From the NCBI RefSeq assembly GCF_016617715.1, contig NZ_CP067225.1, positions 620,001 through 684,000 on the forward strand: a DNA stretch of 64,000 nucleotides, read 5' to 3'. The notes beneath the pieces are model-generated. The model had not been told where the DNA came from and did not search any database. It saw only the letters and a list, made by a program, of their open reading frames with translations. A program made the position numbers and the translations under genes. Below, piece after piece: positions 9,993-19,744 of this stretch. The DNA comes from Paracoccus sp. MC1862. GTDB taxonomy: Bacteria > Pseudomonadota > Alphaproteobacteria > Rhodobacterales > Rhodobacteraceae. How positions within the stretch are numbered: position 1 is the stretch's first letter; every line of letters starts with the position of its first letter.

Positions 9993-10782
9993 CCCCGGCT
10001 CCCTCGAAAGTTCTAGATACCACTGCAGGGTGCTGCTTGGTGCTTCTCGCCTCTCGGAGGCCCTCACGTGTCTTCCCCTCAGCCTTCACATACCCATTGT
10101 CTTTTGCCATACTCGCTAGCGTCTCGTAACGTGGGGTAAGTGTCAAACTTTCTTCATCCCGATCTCTATAAAGCTCTACATTTTTCCTGCGAGCGTTTAG
10201 GTCATCCATCTCCTGCAGTATCTCGCGCTCCTCCTGCGAAAGATCGTCGGGATTAGGGATACGAAAGTCTATCTCGATGCGATTCAACTGCTTGATGCCC
10301 AGCACTGCACGCAAGGCATCTTTAGATGGTTTCAATTGCACTTCGTACTCAATGCCTGTTTCTGGAAGAGCAGAAGTGATAGCTTTCATCGCTCGCTCTA
10401 CCATTCCCGCAGAGGTCGTCTTGCCCTCATCATTTCTTAGCTCCACATACAATGTGTGTTTTTTTATATTGAATGCAAAATTAAAAACGCGAGGATTGAA
10501 CCCAATCCCTCTTGGAAGGCCGATGTTTGCATCTCTCTGCGAGATACGCTCCTTATTAGCCTTCTGAAGAACCGGCTCTTTGGGGTCAATATCAGTCCAA
10601 AAAGCAAGTCGCCCGAGAAGCAACCCGTCTCGCTCGGCAACCGGCGATGTTCCAGCCGAAAGGTCGCCAAAAAATCGAGTCCCTTCCACGTTCGATGCCA
10701 TATCGAAATACTTCTTGTAGGTTCCTGGAGGATGCGGATGCCCAACCAAGTTCAGTATTGCGTAATCAATATTTTTCGCCAT
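9949..10782 (-). CDS. DUF4747-like cytosolic protein of a two-gene accessory module
   Basis: A 277-residue soluble protein starting MAKNIDYAILNLV. It has mixed alpha/beta content, a charged helical segment around 165-205 (DLSQEEREILQEMDDLNARR) and a disordered-looking C-terminal end. The overall pattern resembles proteins labelled DUF4747, which have no known function; the match is from memory and should be tested. ATG 10782 has GAAGGA just upstream. A -10-like TAATAT lies at 10806-10801, and the IS481 element inserted 33 bases before the start, so the native promoter may be altered. The gene is AT-rich and overlaps the membrane protein gene downstream. Confidence 0.7.
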   Translation of the reverse strand: MAKNIDYAILNLVGHPHPPGTYKKYFDMASNVEGTRFFGDLSAGTSPVAERDGLLLGRLAFWTDIDPKEPVLQKANKERISQRDANIGLPRGIGFNPRVFNFAFNIKKHTLYVELRNDEGKTTSAGMVERAMKAITSALPETGIEYEVQLKPSKDALRAVLGIKQLNRIEIDFRIPNPDDLSQEEREILQEMDDLNARRKNVELYRDRDEESLTLTPRYETLASMAKDNGYVKAEGKTREGLREARSTKQHPAVVSRTFEGAGDDSSYGALISVAAE

Positions 10783-10800
10783 GTATCCTTCGCCGATCAA

Positions 10801-10806
10801 ATATTA
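10801..10806 (-). promoter_or_regulatory. -10-like TAATAT before the DUF4747-like gene
   Basis: On the minus strand TAATAT lies 18 bases before the start codon. No good -35 box is at the right distance, either across the present IS481 junction or in the reconstructed pre-insertion sequence. Confidence 0.3.
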
Positions 10807-10809
10807 TTG

Positions 10810-10815
10810 TCTAGC
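10810..10815. repeat. Left target-site duplication of the IS481-family element
   Basis: TCTAGC here and at 13506-13511 flank the element exactly. The sequence fits the NCTAGN target duplicated by IS481 of Bordetella. Confidence 0.85.
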
Positions 10816-10907
10816 TGTCCCATCCCGGACGATCACATAGACCCTCGCCGGACCGCCCTCTTCATGGCAAGATCGATCCTGCGAGACGTCCGGGACGGGA
10901 GGCGAGC

Positions 10908-11513
10908 ATGCTGATCTCTCTGCACAAGCAGGCGACGACGACACCGAGGATCCGGGCTGCGATCCAGGCGAGCAGCGAGCCGGCCTGGATAGTGGCGGAG
11001 CGCTACGGCATCTCCGAGCAGACGGTCTGGAAATGGCGCAAGCGCGACAGCGTCCATGACCTGAGCCACACGGCGCACCGGCTTCAGACCACGCTCACGC
11101 CGGCGCAGGAGGCCGTGGCGGTGGCGCTGCGCAGGTCCCTGCTGCTGCCGCTCGATGACCTGCTCTCGGTGGTGCGCGAGTTCCTCAACCCGGACGTCTC
11201 GCGCTCGGGGCTGGACCGCTGCCTGCGGCGGCACGGGGCGGGCAACCTGCGCGAGTTGAAGCCTGCCGCGCCGCAGCCCGCGCACAAGCCTTCAAGGCCT
11301 ATGCGCCCGGCTACCTCCACATCGACGTCAAATACCTGCCGCAGATGGCCGACGAGGACCGCCGGCGCTACCTCTTCGTCGCGATCGACCGCGCCACCCG
11401 ATGGGTCTTCGTGCGCGTCTACCCGGCGAAGACGGCTGCCAACGCACGCCGTTTCCTTCGTGATCTGGAGCGCGCGGCGCCGATGAAGATCGCCCGGGTG
11501 CTGACCGACAACG
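10908..11513 (+). pseudogene. IS481-family transposase, 5' fragment
   Basis: Encodes the N-terminal helix-turn-helix part (ERYGISEQTVWKWRKRD) and the start of the DDE integrase core (GYLHIDVKYLPQM with the first Asp, AIDRATRWVFV, and ARVLTDN with the second Asp). A single-base deletion near 11289-11291 (AAG CC-TTC) puts the DDE core out of frame with the start. The nested IS110 element then splits the glycine codon after LTDN. It continues at 13146. Confidence 0.9.
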
Positions 11514-11723
11514 TCCTATGTCAGGAGCAAATCGCCGCTTGAGGCGTCAGATCGCGGGGCATCCGAGCGACCGGATACCCTTAAGATGTTCGCCCGAGCG
11601 GGCTCCGCCGTCAAGAAGTGGTCTCTCCCATAGCAAACACAGGGTCGGCCCGGTCGCCGCCCTCACCGTCCTCAAGACGAGATCCGAATTCCCAAGCGGA
11701 AGGCCCGAACATTATCTACGAGG

Positions 11724-13007
11724 TCAGCACGCTGCCTCCACGGCTCGCCAGAGAGAGGTCCTTCCGCTCGGGCTCGCCCCCTCGAAGAAGGGACGATAGG
11801 GTTCGCCGGATTTGATCACGGCGTGAATGGTGCGGGCCATCTTCGCGGCGATGGCGGTGTAGGCCTTGCGACGGAGGTCCGGATTATGGCGGTCTTGCGC
11901 AATGTAGCGCTCGAACTTGTCGCGGAAGCTGTTGGCCCGCTGGAGCACGGCGGTCTGTCCAGCCATCCAGAGCGTCCGCCGCAATCTGGCATTGCCATAC
12001 TTCGAGATCCTGCTTCTGCCGCGGAACAGACCGGATTGCACCGTGGCCAGATCCATGCCGCAGAACTTCAGGAATTGCCGGTGATGATTGAAGCGGCGCA
12101 GGTCTCCCGCCTCGGCCAGGATGGTTAGCGCATTGATCGGGCCGATGCCAGGCACTGACGTGAGAAGCTGGTAGTGGGGGTGATCACTGAGCAGTTCAAC
12201 TGCCCGACTCTCGATCTCGTTGCGCTGGCGGATCAAGCTGCGGCCTTCGGCCAGCACCATGCGGAACATCCGCAGCGCATCGGAATCGGCTGCGACCGGC
12301 AACCCCACCGAACTGCGCGCCGTCTCGTAAATGTCTGAGATCAGAGCGGCTTTCGAAACCTTCTTCCCCACGACTGCCCATGCGGCCGCAACGAAATCAT
12401 CCTTGTCCATTGCGGTGATCAGGTGTGGCGACGGGAACATCTCGAGAAAGGCAAGAAACCAGTCGCTTCGGGAACTGCGCTGGAAGCGGCCAGCTTCAGG
12501 AAAATAGAGAGGGAGATAGTGCCCCAAGATCCGATGCCACAGCTCGGTTTTGGCCTTTGATACGATCTCGTGCGTCTTGGACAGCTCCTGGATGTCGTTG
12601 ATCCCCGCGTGGAGCGGATCCAGAAAGACCTGCGTGGCGCCGATCTGGAGCATGTGCAGGATAACCTGGGCGTCCTTCGGATCGTTCTTGTCCCAACTGT
12701 TGTGCAGCGCCTCGCGGGTTCTGGCCAACGCGACCGATGAAACGAGCTTCACGTCGAAGCCGGCCATGCCGAGGCGATACATCAGCGCGCGATGGTAGTT
12801 GCCCGTTGCCTCGAACCCAATCCTGACCGGGAGATGATAATCACCCAGCAGGGCGATGAGACGATAAAAGTCCTCGAGCGTATTGGTGATCGTCAGCCGC
12901 CGCCGGCGCGTCTTGCCGGGAACGGCGATCAGCACCTCGTGGCGATGCTTGGAAACGTCGATGCCTACCAGAACACGGGCATCCGCATTATGCTCAGCCT
13001 TGGCCAT
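11724..13007 (-). CDS. IS110-family transposase (DEDD recombinase)
   Basis: A 427-residue recombinase. The N-terminal RuvC-like DEDD domain shows D in GIDVSKH, E in GFEATGNYH and the D..D pair in KNDPKDAQ. The C-terminal Tnp20 domain shows SVPGIGPINALTILAEAGDL and SKYGNARLRR, with the serine proposed as nucleophile in this family. IS110 recombinases act with a guide (bridge/seek) RNA encoded beside the gene. Length and both domains are complete. It lies on the minus strand inside the IS481 transposase. Confidence 0.93.
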   Translation of the reverse strand: MAKAEHNADARVLVGIDVSKHRHEVLIAVPGKTRRRRLTITNTLEDFYRLIALLGDYHLPVRIGFEATGNYHRALMYRLGMAGFDVKLVSSVALARTREALHNSWDKNDPKDAQVILHMLQIGATQVFLDPLHAGINDIQELSKTHEIVSKAKTELWHRILGHYLPLYFPEAGRFQRSSRSDWFLAFLEMFPSPHLITAMDKDDFVAAAWAVVGKKVSKAALISDIYETARSSVGLPVAADSDALRMFRMVLAEGRSLIRQRNEIESRAVELLSDHPHYQLLTSVPGIGPINALTILAEAGDLRRFNHHRQFLKFCGMDLATVQSGLFRGRSRISKYGNARLRRTLWMAGQTAVLQRANSFRDKFERYIAQDRHNPDLRRKAYTAIAAKMARTIHAVIKSGEPYRPFFEGASPSGRTSLWRAVEAAC

Positions 13008-13011
13008 AGCC

Positions 13012-13113
13012 GGTCTCCTCTGTGGTGTGGGCTCGCAAAACCACCATAGAGACCTGAGCCCCGGTTATGGCCGCGCGCTGCGCCGTGTGAGGGCTTCGCG
13101 CGCGGCCATAACC
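13012..13113 (-). ncRNA. Candidate structured guide-RNA region of the IS110 element
   Basis: The 5' noncoding end of the IS110 element contains two strong stem-loops. One has a perfect 16-base-pair stem (13063-13078 with 13098-13113, 19-base loop). The other has GGTCTC/GAGACC outer arms (13012-13017 with 13049-13054) and an inner TGGTG/CACCA stem with internal loops. A 5' stem-loop followed by a looped stem is the layout of IS110 bridge RNAs. No guide match to the target was identified by eye, so this is a structural inference. Confidence 0.4.
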
Positions 13114-13145
13114 TTCATGCGGCGCCGGGTTCCTGACGTGCTATG

Positions 13146-13510
13146 GCAAGGAGTTCACCGACCGGCTCTTCGGGTTGCGCCGCCGCGCCGCCACCGGCAA
13201 CCACGAGTTCGACCGGCTCTGCGCCGAGTTCGGCATCGAACACCGCTTGGCGCCGCCGATGCGACCGCAGACGAATGGCATGGTCGAGCGGTTCAATGGC
13301 CGGATCGAGGACATCCTGCAGAGCCACCGCTTCCGCAGTGGCGAGGACCTGGAGCAGACCATCCTGCGCTATGTCCGCCTCTACAACGGCCAGCTGCCCC
13401 AGTCTGTCCTCAAAGGTCGAACACCCATCGATGCCCTCAAGGTCTGGCATCACGAAAGACCAGAGCTATTCAGGAAACAGCCGTATAATCACACGGGATG
13501 TGACATCTAG
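13146..13510 (+). pseudogene. IS481-family transposase, 3' fragment
   Basis: Carries the rest of the DDE core: KEFTDRLFG, the region up to the catalytic glutamate in TNGMVERFNGR, then LYNGQLPQSVL and the C-terminal end. It resumes the frame exactly where the 5' fragment stops at 11513. The reading frame runs off the right end of the element, and its TAG stop (13508-13510) lies in the duplicated target TCTAGC. Confidence 0.9.
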
Positions 13511-13511
13511 C
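13506..13511. repeat. Right target-site duplication of the IS481-family element
   Basis: A TCTAGC copy identical to 10810-10815. It supplies the TAG stop codon for the transposase frame. Confidence 0.85.
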
Positions 13512-13524
13512 TTCCGTCGGATAA

Positions 13525-13538
13525 GACGCCGAGGCGTC
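13525..13538 (-). terminator. Weak hairpin after lepA
   Basis: GACGC (13525-13529) and GCGTC (13534-13538) can pair around a 4-base loop just beyond the lepA stop. On the minus strand TTAT follows. The stem is short, so termination is only possible. Confidence 0.35.
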
Positions 13539-13539
13539 A

Positions 13540-15339
13540 TTAGCCATCCATCTTCAACGCCGAGATAAACGCGCTCTGCGGGATCTCCACCTTCCCGAAC
13601 TGGCGCATCTTCTTCTTGCCGGCCTTCTGCTTCTCCAGCAGCTTCTTCTTCCGGGTCGCGTCCCCGCCGTAGCACTTGGCGGTCACGTCCTTGCGCAGCG
13701 CGGCCAGCGTCTCGCGCGCGATCACGCGACCGCCGATGGCCGCCTGGATCGGGATCTTGAACATGTGGCGGGGGATCAGCTCCTTCAGCTTTTCCACCAT
13801 CGCGCGGCCGCGGGACTCGGCGCGGTCGCGGTGGACCATGATCGAGAGCGCATCCACCGGCTCGTCGTTCACCAGGATCGACATCTTGACCAGATAATCC
13901 TCGCGGTATTCCGAGATCTGGTAGTCGAAGCTGGCATAGCCCTTGGTCACCGACTTCAGCCGGTCGTAGAAGTCGAAGACGACCTCGGCCAGCGGCAGGT
14001 CATAGACGACCATCGCGCGGGAACCGGCATAGGTCAGGTCAAGCTGGATGCCGCGGCGGTCCTGGCACAGCTTCAGCACGTCGCCCAGGTATTCGTCGGG
14101 AACCATGATCGTGGCCTTGATGCGCGGCTCCTCGATATGGTCGATCAGCATCGGGTCGGGCATGTCGGCGGGGTTGTGCAACTCGCGCACCTCGCCGTCC
14201 TTCATGTGCAGGCGGAAGACCACGCTGGGTGCCGTCGTGATGAGGTCGAGGTCGTATTCGCGCTCCAAGCGGTCGCGGATGACCTCGAGGTGCAAAAGCC
14301 CCAGGAAGCCGCAGCGGAAGCCGAAACCCAAGGCCGCCGAGGTCTCCATCTCGTAGCTGAAACTGGCGTCGTTCAGCGCCAGCTTCTCGATCGCGTCGCG
14401 CAGGGCGTCGAAGTCGGCGGCGTCCACGGGGAACAACCCGCAGAAGACCACGGGCTGCGCGGGCTTGAAGCCGGGCAGCGGGCTGTCGGTGCCCTTGCGT
14501 TCATGCGTGATGGTGTCGCCGACGCGGGTGTCGCGGACCTGCTTGATGGATGCGGTGAAGACGCCGATCTCGCCCGGCCCAAGCTCGGGGATGTCCACCA
14601 TGCGCGGGGTCAGGACGGCCAGCTTGTCGATGCCGTAGACGGCCCCGGTCTGCATCATGCGGACGCGGTCGCCCTTGCGGATCACGCCGTCCATGACGCG
14701 GATCATCACCACGACGCCCAGATAGGCATCATACCACGAATCCACCAGCATCGCCTTCAACGGCGCATCCTGCTTTCCCTTGGGCGCGGGCAGGCGCGCG
14801 ACGATGGCCTCCAGCACGTCGGGAATCCCGAGGCCGGTTTTCGCGGAAATCAGCACCGCGTCCGAGGCGTCGATGCCGATCACGTCCTCGATCTGTTCCT
14901 TGACCCGGTCGGGTTCCGCCGCTGGCAGGTCGATCTTGTTCAGCACCGGCACGATCTCGTGCCCCGCGTCGATCGCCTGATACACGTTGGCCAGCGTCTG
15001 CGCCTCGACCCCCTGCGTGGCGTCCACCACCAGCAGCGATCCCTCGACCGCGCGCATGGACCGCGAGACCTCATAGGCGAAGTCCACATGGCCGGGGGTG
15101 TCGATCAGGTTCAGAACATAGGTTTGCCCGTCCTTGGCCGGATAGCTGATGCGGACGGTGTTGGCCTTGATGGTGATGCCGCGTTCGCGCTCGATGTCCA
15201 TGCTGTCGAGCATCTGCTCCTTCATGTCGCGGTCGGCGACGGTGCCGGTCGACTGGATCAGCCGGTCGGCCAGCGTGGATTTGCCGTGGTCGATATGGGC
15301 CACGATCGAGAAGTTGCGGATGAGATCAAGCTGGGTCAT
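13540..15339 (-). CDS. lepA: Elongation factor 4 (LepA), ribosome back-translocase
   Basis: A 599-residue translational GTPase, the normal length of LepA. G1 is AHIDHGKST near residue 14; the RERGITIKA switch, DTPGHVDF and NKIDLPAA motifs are present, followed by the EF-G-like domains and the LepA-specific C-terminal domain ([21 protein letters not shown]). LepA acts on stalled or mis-translocated ribosomes and in initiation. Its downstream side has been rebuilt by the IS481 insertion, which now separates it from the DUF4747-like module. Confidence 0.98.
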   Translation of the reverse strand: MTQLDLIRNFSIVAHIDHGKSTLADRLIQSTGTVADRDMKEQMLDSMDIERERGITIKANTVRISYPAKDGQTYVLNLIDTPGHVDFAYEVSRSMRAVEGSLLVVDATQGVEAQTLANVYQAIDAGHEIVPVLNKIDLPAAEPDRVKEQIEDVIGIDASDAVLISAKTGLGIPDVLEAIVARLPAPKGKQDAPLKAMLVDSWYDAYLGVVVMIRVMDGVIRKGDRVRMMQTGAVYGIDKLAVLTPRMVDIPELGPGEIGVFTASIKQVRDTRVGDTITHERKGTDSPLPGFKPAQPVVFCGLFPVDAADFDALRDAIEKLALNDASFSYEMETSAALGFGFRCGFLGLLHLEVIRDRLEREYDLDLITTAPSVVFRLHMKDGEVRELHNPADMPDPMLIDHIEEPRIKATIMVPDEYLGDVLKLCQDRRGIQLDLTYAGSRAMVVYDLPLAEVVFDFYDRLKSVTKGYASFDYQISEYREDYLVKMSILVNDEPVDALSIMVHRDRAESRGRAMVEKLKELIPRHMFKIPIQAAIGGRVIARETLAALRKDVTAKCYGGDATRKKKLLEKQKAGKKKMRQFGKVEIPQSAFISALKMDG

Positions 15340-15390
15340 GCGCGGCTAATACAGGGGCGCCGGGCCTGCGGGAAGGGGGAACGCGAGGCG

Positions 15391-16296
15391 TCAGCGCGGA
15401 CGATTGCGCACCAGTTCGCGCCACATGGCGAAGCCGCCGGACCCCACGATCAGCGCCGCGCCCGCAAGGGTCAGCGCGTCGGGCCGCTCGCCGAAGACCG
15501 CGACGGCGATCATTAGCGCAAAGAGCAGCCGGACATAGCGCAGCGGCGCGATCAGCGAGGCCTCGCCCGCGCGAGTCGCGGCGACCATCATCGCATAGCC
15601 GAGGACGCCGAAGGTGATGCAGCCGAGAAACCACAGCGCCTCGCCCGCGCCGGGCAGCATCAGCGGCGTCCCCATCCCCCAGGCCAGCAGCAGCCCCGCC
15701 GGGATCAGCGATCCGAAGGCCGAAGCGGACAACTGGTGCGAGGGCACATCCGCCGGCATCCGCCGCGTGGCGAGGTCGCGCAGCGCAAGGCCCGCGACCC
15801 CGATCAGAGCCAGCCCCGATTCCGGCTGGAAGCCCGAGGCGCCGGGGCGGATGATCAGCAGCACGCCCGCGAAGCCTACGAGAATCGCGGTCCAGCGCCG
15901 CCAGCCGACCTTCTCGCCCAGAAACAGCGCGCCGCCCATGACCAGCGCCAGCGGCAGCGCCTGCAGGATCGCCGAGGCCGAGGACAGGTCCGTCAGCGCC
16001 AAGGCCGAGGTGAAGCCCATCGAGCCGACCGCTTCCCCGAGGTTGCGCAGCAGCACCGGCCGCAGCAGCAGGTGCCGCGTCCACATCCGGCCGCCGTTGC
16101 GCGCCAGCACCGCCCAGAAGATGCCCAGCCCCAGCACCCCCAGCGTTGCCAGAACCTGCCCGACGGGAAGCCGCATGGTCAGGGTCTTGATCGCGGCATC
16201 CTCGACCGCGAACATCGCCATCGAGCCGACCATGAAGCCTGCCGCGCGCAGGTTGGCGGCGTGAGAAGAGCGAAGCGTGTCACGGGTGGCGGTCAT
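15391..16296 (-). CDS. DMT superfamily (EamA) inner-membrane transporter
   Basis: A 301-residue protein with ten predicted transmembrane helices in two EamA repeats. The first runs about 20-145 (LQALPLALVMGGALFLGEKVGWRRW) and the second to about 290 (RYVRLLFALMIAVAVFGERPD). The GEK and GER positions are typical of the family. EamA proteins export amino acids, nucleobases or other metabolites, and the substrate cannot be assigned. ATG 16296 is chosen because the upstream in-frame extension is arginine-rich, non-membrane sequence. Confidence 0.85.
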   Translation of the reverse strand: MTATRDTLRSSHAANLRAAGFMVGSMAMFAVEDAAIKTLTMRLPVGQVLATLGVLGLGIFWAVLARNGGRMWTRHLLLRPVLLRNLGEAVGSMGFTSALALTDLSSASAILQALPLALVMGGALFLGEKVGWRRWTAILVGFAGVLLIIRPGASGFQPESGLALIGVAGLALRDLATRRMPADVPSHQLSASAFGSLIPAGLLLAWGMGTPLMLPGAGEALWFLGCITFGVLGYAMMVAATRAGEASLIAPLRYVRLLFALMIAVAVFGERPDALTLAGAALIVGSGGFAMWRELVRNRPR

Positions 16297-16349
16297 GCCA
16301 CCGGCGATGCTAGACTCCCCGCGTCTCGTCAAGCACGAAGGGTCACGCC

Positions 16350-16538
16350 ATGAAGTTCCACGTCGAGGACATGGGCTGCGGCCACTGCACCGCCGCCATC
16401 GAAAGCGCCATCGCCAGCGCCGGGGGCAAGGCCCGCGCCGACTTGGACGACAGGACGGTGACGGTCGAGGGCATCGGCAGCGCAAGGGCGGCCGAGCTGA
16501 TCAAGGAAGCGGGCTACACCGCCATCCCGGTCGAATAG
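16350..16538 (+). CDS. Small heavy-metal-associated (HMA) protein, CopZ-like copper chaperone
   Basis: A 62-residue single HMA domain with the metal motif M8-G-C10-G-H-C13 near the N-terminus and an EAGYTAIPVE end typical of the fold. CopZ-like proteins carry Cu(I) in the cytosol to CopA. CopA is encoded 10 kb away in this window, so a functional pairing is plausible. The last 25 bases overlap the 3' end of the convergent HAD hydrolase gene. Confidence 0.9.
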   Translation: MKFHVEDMGCGHCTAAIESAIASAGGKARADLDDRTVTVEGIGSARAAELIKEAGYTAIPVE

Positions 16539-17221
16539 CCCTCGATCCGCCGCACCAGCGCGGGAAGGTCGGCCAGGCTGTCCACGCGATGGAAGCGGGG
16601 GCTTTCCGGCGGCTCGGCATGTTCATGCACCCAGCCGAGCCTTGCAGGGACCAGCACCCCGCGCCCGCCGATCTCGATCACCGGCAGCACGTCCGAGCGC
16701 ATCGAGTTGCCGACCATCAGGAACTCCTCCGGTTCAAGCCGGTGCCGCTGCAACACGCGGGCATAAGCCTGCGGAGTCTTGTCCTGCACGATCTCGATCC
16801 CCTCGAACAGCGGCGCAAGCCCCGAGGCCGCCACTTTCCGTTCCTGGTCCAGCACGTCGCCCTTGGTGATCAGGATCAGCCGGTGGTCGCGCAGGTCCGC
16901 CAGAACATCGCGCACATGGTCCAGCAGGTGCACGGGATGGCGCAGCATGTCCTGCCCCAGCCGCAGCAGCCGCGCGACCACAGGTCCCGGCAGGTCGTTT
17001 CCGGTCAGGTCCAGCGCGGTCTGGATCATCGACAGGGTGAAGCTCTTTATGCCGTAGCCGTAGATTTCGAGATTGGCGACCTGCACGTCGTGCAGGTGGG
17101 CGCGGATCACGTCCGGGTCCCCGTGGCCTTTCAGCAGGCTCACGAAATCATCCTGGGTCAGGTGAAAGAACGCCTCGTTCTCCCACAACGTGTCGTCCGC
17201 GTCGAAACCGATGGTCAGCAT
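16514..17221 (-). CDS. HAD superfamily hydrolase (phosphatase)
   Basis: A 235-residue HAD protein. Motif I is GFDADDTLW (nucleophile D7 and acid D9), motif II is the LITKGD region, motif III is K near DKTPQAY, and motif IV is MVGNSMRSD. An all-helical cap lies between motifs I and II. The GNSMRSD variant resembles the HAD-1A group that acts on small phosphorylated metabolites. The substrate is unknown. It is a single gene, converging on and slightly overlapping the CopZ-like gene. Confidence 0.85.
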   Translation of the reverse strand: MLTIGFDADDTLWENEAFFHLTQDDFVSLLKGHGDPDVIRAHLHDVQVANLEIYGYGIKSFTLSMIQTALDLTGNDLPGPVVARLLRLGQDMLRHPVHLLDHVRDVLADLRDHRLILITKGDVLDQERKVAASGLAPLFEGIEIVQDKTPQAYARVLQRHRLEPEEFLMVGNSMRSDVLPVIEIGGRGVLVPARLGWVHEHAEPPESPRFHRVDSLADLPALVRRIEGYSTGMAV

Positions 17222-17413
17222 GGGCGGGGCCTAGCACCCTGCCGGGGCAAGGGAAAGCCAAGGCCTTGGCCGGCCAGTTTGCCACAGTCCGCCCGCGTCG
17301 GATTTGTTGCCGCAAGACTGAACGGGTGGTATCTTCGTCCTTGTCCGCAACCATCGGCGGAAACAAAGCACGACTGCCGCGAAAGGCAGCGCCAACGGAC
17401 GAGGAGACACCGG

Positions 17414-17716
17414 ATGAAGAAACCCATCATCGCCCTTGCGGCTGTCCTGCTGACCACCCCCTTTGCCGAGGCCGGGCCGATCGACAACGCCTGCCTGCGA
17501 TCCGACCGCGGCGCCCGCAGCGGAGCGCTGTGCGGCTGCATCCAGCAGGTTGCCGACCAGACCCTGTCGCGCGCCGACCAGCGCCGCGCCGCCGGCTTCT
17601 TCCGCAACGCCCAGGCGGCGCAGGACGTGCGGATGTCCAGGCGGGCCGCCGACAACCAGTTCTGGGACCGCTACAAGAGCTTCGCCGCGACCGCCGAACG
17701 CTACTGCGCAAGGTGA
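17414..17716 (+). CDS. Small exported hypothetical protein
   Basis: A 100-residue protein with a clear signal peptide (about residues 1-20) and a mature part with four cysteines (NACLRS, LCGCIQQV, and YCAR at the end), probably two disulfides in the periplasm. No function is recognised. Its stop overlaps the GTG start of the sirtuin gene by four bases (GTGA), indicating translational coupling, though no functional link is evident. Confidence 0.75.
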   Translation: MKKPIIALAAVLLTTPFAEAGPIDNACLRSDRGARSGALCGCIQQVADQTLSRADQRRAAGFFRNAQAAQDVRMSRRAADNQFWDRYKSFAATAERYCAR

Positions 17717-18390
17717 GGATCGTCGTCCTGACAGGCGCAGGCCTGTCGGCGGAAAGCGGACTTGCGACCTTCCGCGATGCGGACGGGCTGTGGGAACAGC
17801 ACCGGGTCGAGGACGTGGCAACCCCGCAGGCCTTCCGCCGCGACCCCGCGCTGGTCCTGCGCTTCTACGACGGGCGCCGGGCAGGGGCGGCCACGGCCCG
17901 GCCCAATGCGGCGCATGAGGCGCTGGCGCGGCTGAGCCGAGCCCCTAGCGTGACACTGATCACCCAGAATGTCGATTCGCTGCTGGACCGCGCGGGCGCG
18001 CGGGACGTGATCCACATGCATGGGCGGCTCGATTCGGCCCTCTGCGCCGCCTGCGGCCACCGCTGGGCCGCGCCCGCCGTGATGCCGGTCGGCACGGCCT
18101 GCCCGGATTGCGGCAGGCCCACGGCGCGGCCCGACATCGTCTGGTTCGGCGAGATGCCCTATCACATGGAGCGGATCGACGCGGCGCTGTCGCAGGCAGA
18201 CCTGTTCGCGGCCATCGGCACCTCGGGCAATGTCTATCCGGCGGCGGGTTTCGTGGACGTGGCGGGCATGACGGGCGCGGAAACGGTTGAGCTTAACCTT
18301 GCCGCCACTGCACCCGGCCGCTTCGACCGGGTGATCGAGGGACCGGCAAGCCGCACGGTCCCTGAATGGGTCGCCTCGCTGATCGGCTGA
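17713..18390 (+). CDS. cobB: Sir2-family NAD-dependent protein deacylase
   Basis: A 225-residue sirtuin starting at GTG 17713. The GAGLSAESGLATFR NAD motif is at about 8-21, followed by TQNVDSLLDRAG, the catalytic HMHGR histidine, a zinc-binding pair (CAAC and CPDC) and the GTSGNVYPAAGF end motif. The Ala/Tyr/Arg substrate residues of CobB-type desuccinylases are compatible (ADGLWE, VLRFYDGRR). Such enzymes remove acetyl or acyl groups from lysines of metabolic enzymes, for example acetyl-CoA synthetase. The chosen start couples to the upstream gene; a longer N-terminus has no sirtuin similarity. Confidence 0.93.
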   Translation: MRIVVLTGAGLSAESGLATFRDADGLWEQHRVEDVATPQAFRRDPALVLRFYDGRRAGAATARPNAAHEALARLSRAPSVTLITQNVDSLLDRAGARDVIHMHGRLDSALCAACGHRWAAPAVMPVGTACPDCGRPTARPDIVWFGEMPYHMERIDAALSQADLFAAIGTSGNVYPAAGFVDVAGMTGAETVELNLAATAPGRFDRVIEGPASRTVPEWVASLIG

Positions 18391-18430
18391 CAAGGCCGGC
18401 CCGCCGGTTTTCCCGGCGCGCCCCTGTTCC

Positions 18431-19726
<1,296 letters not shown>

Positions 19727-19744
19727 GCCTTGTCTCCTTGTCGG

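Larger units (their letters stand above)
11514..13145 (-). mobile_element. IS110-family insertion sequence nested in the IS481 transposase
   Basis: About 1632 bases separate GACAACG (ending 11513) from GCAAGGAG (from 13146). These join perfectly into the expected IS481 transposase codons, so the boundaries are precise to about one base. No target duplication is seen, as usual for IS110. Subterminal GTCAGGA motifs lie near both ends in inverted orientation, and CTATG occurs at both ends. The element holds one recombinase gene (11724-13007), 210 bases after it, and a structured 138-base region before it. The transposase frame is intact, so the element may still be active. Confidence 0.88.
10816..13505 (+). 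mobile_element. IS481-family insertion sequence, interrupted by an IS110-family element
   Basis: The ends are imperfect inverted repeats beginning TGTCCCATCCCG (left) and TGTCACATCCCG (right, read inward). They are flanked by a 6-base TCTAGC duplication. Removing the nested element 11514-13145 leaves about 1.06 kb with one transposase gene, a normal IS481 size. The transposase is broken twice, by a one-base deletion and by the nested insertion, so the element cannot move by itself. It lies between lepA and the DUF4747-like module, both read toward lower coordinates, and so separates the module from lepA. Confidence 0.88.

Noticed and set aside
11499..11729. TGCTGACC in the IS110 target region (11499-11506) and its complement at 11722-11729 as a possible guide match
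   Set aside because: The target copy lies 7-14 bases away from the junction instead of around it, and the other copy is at the transposase stop codon, so an 8-base chance match is more likely.
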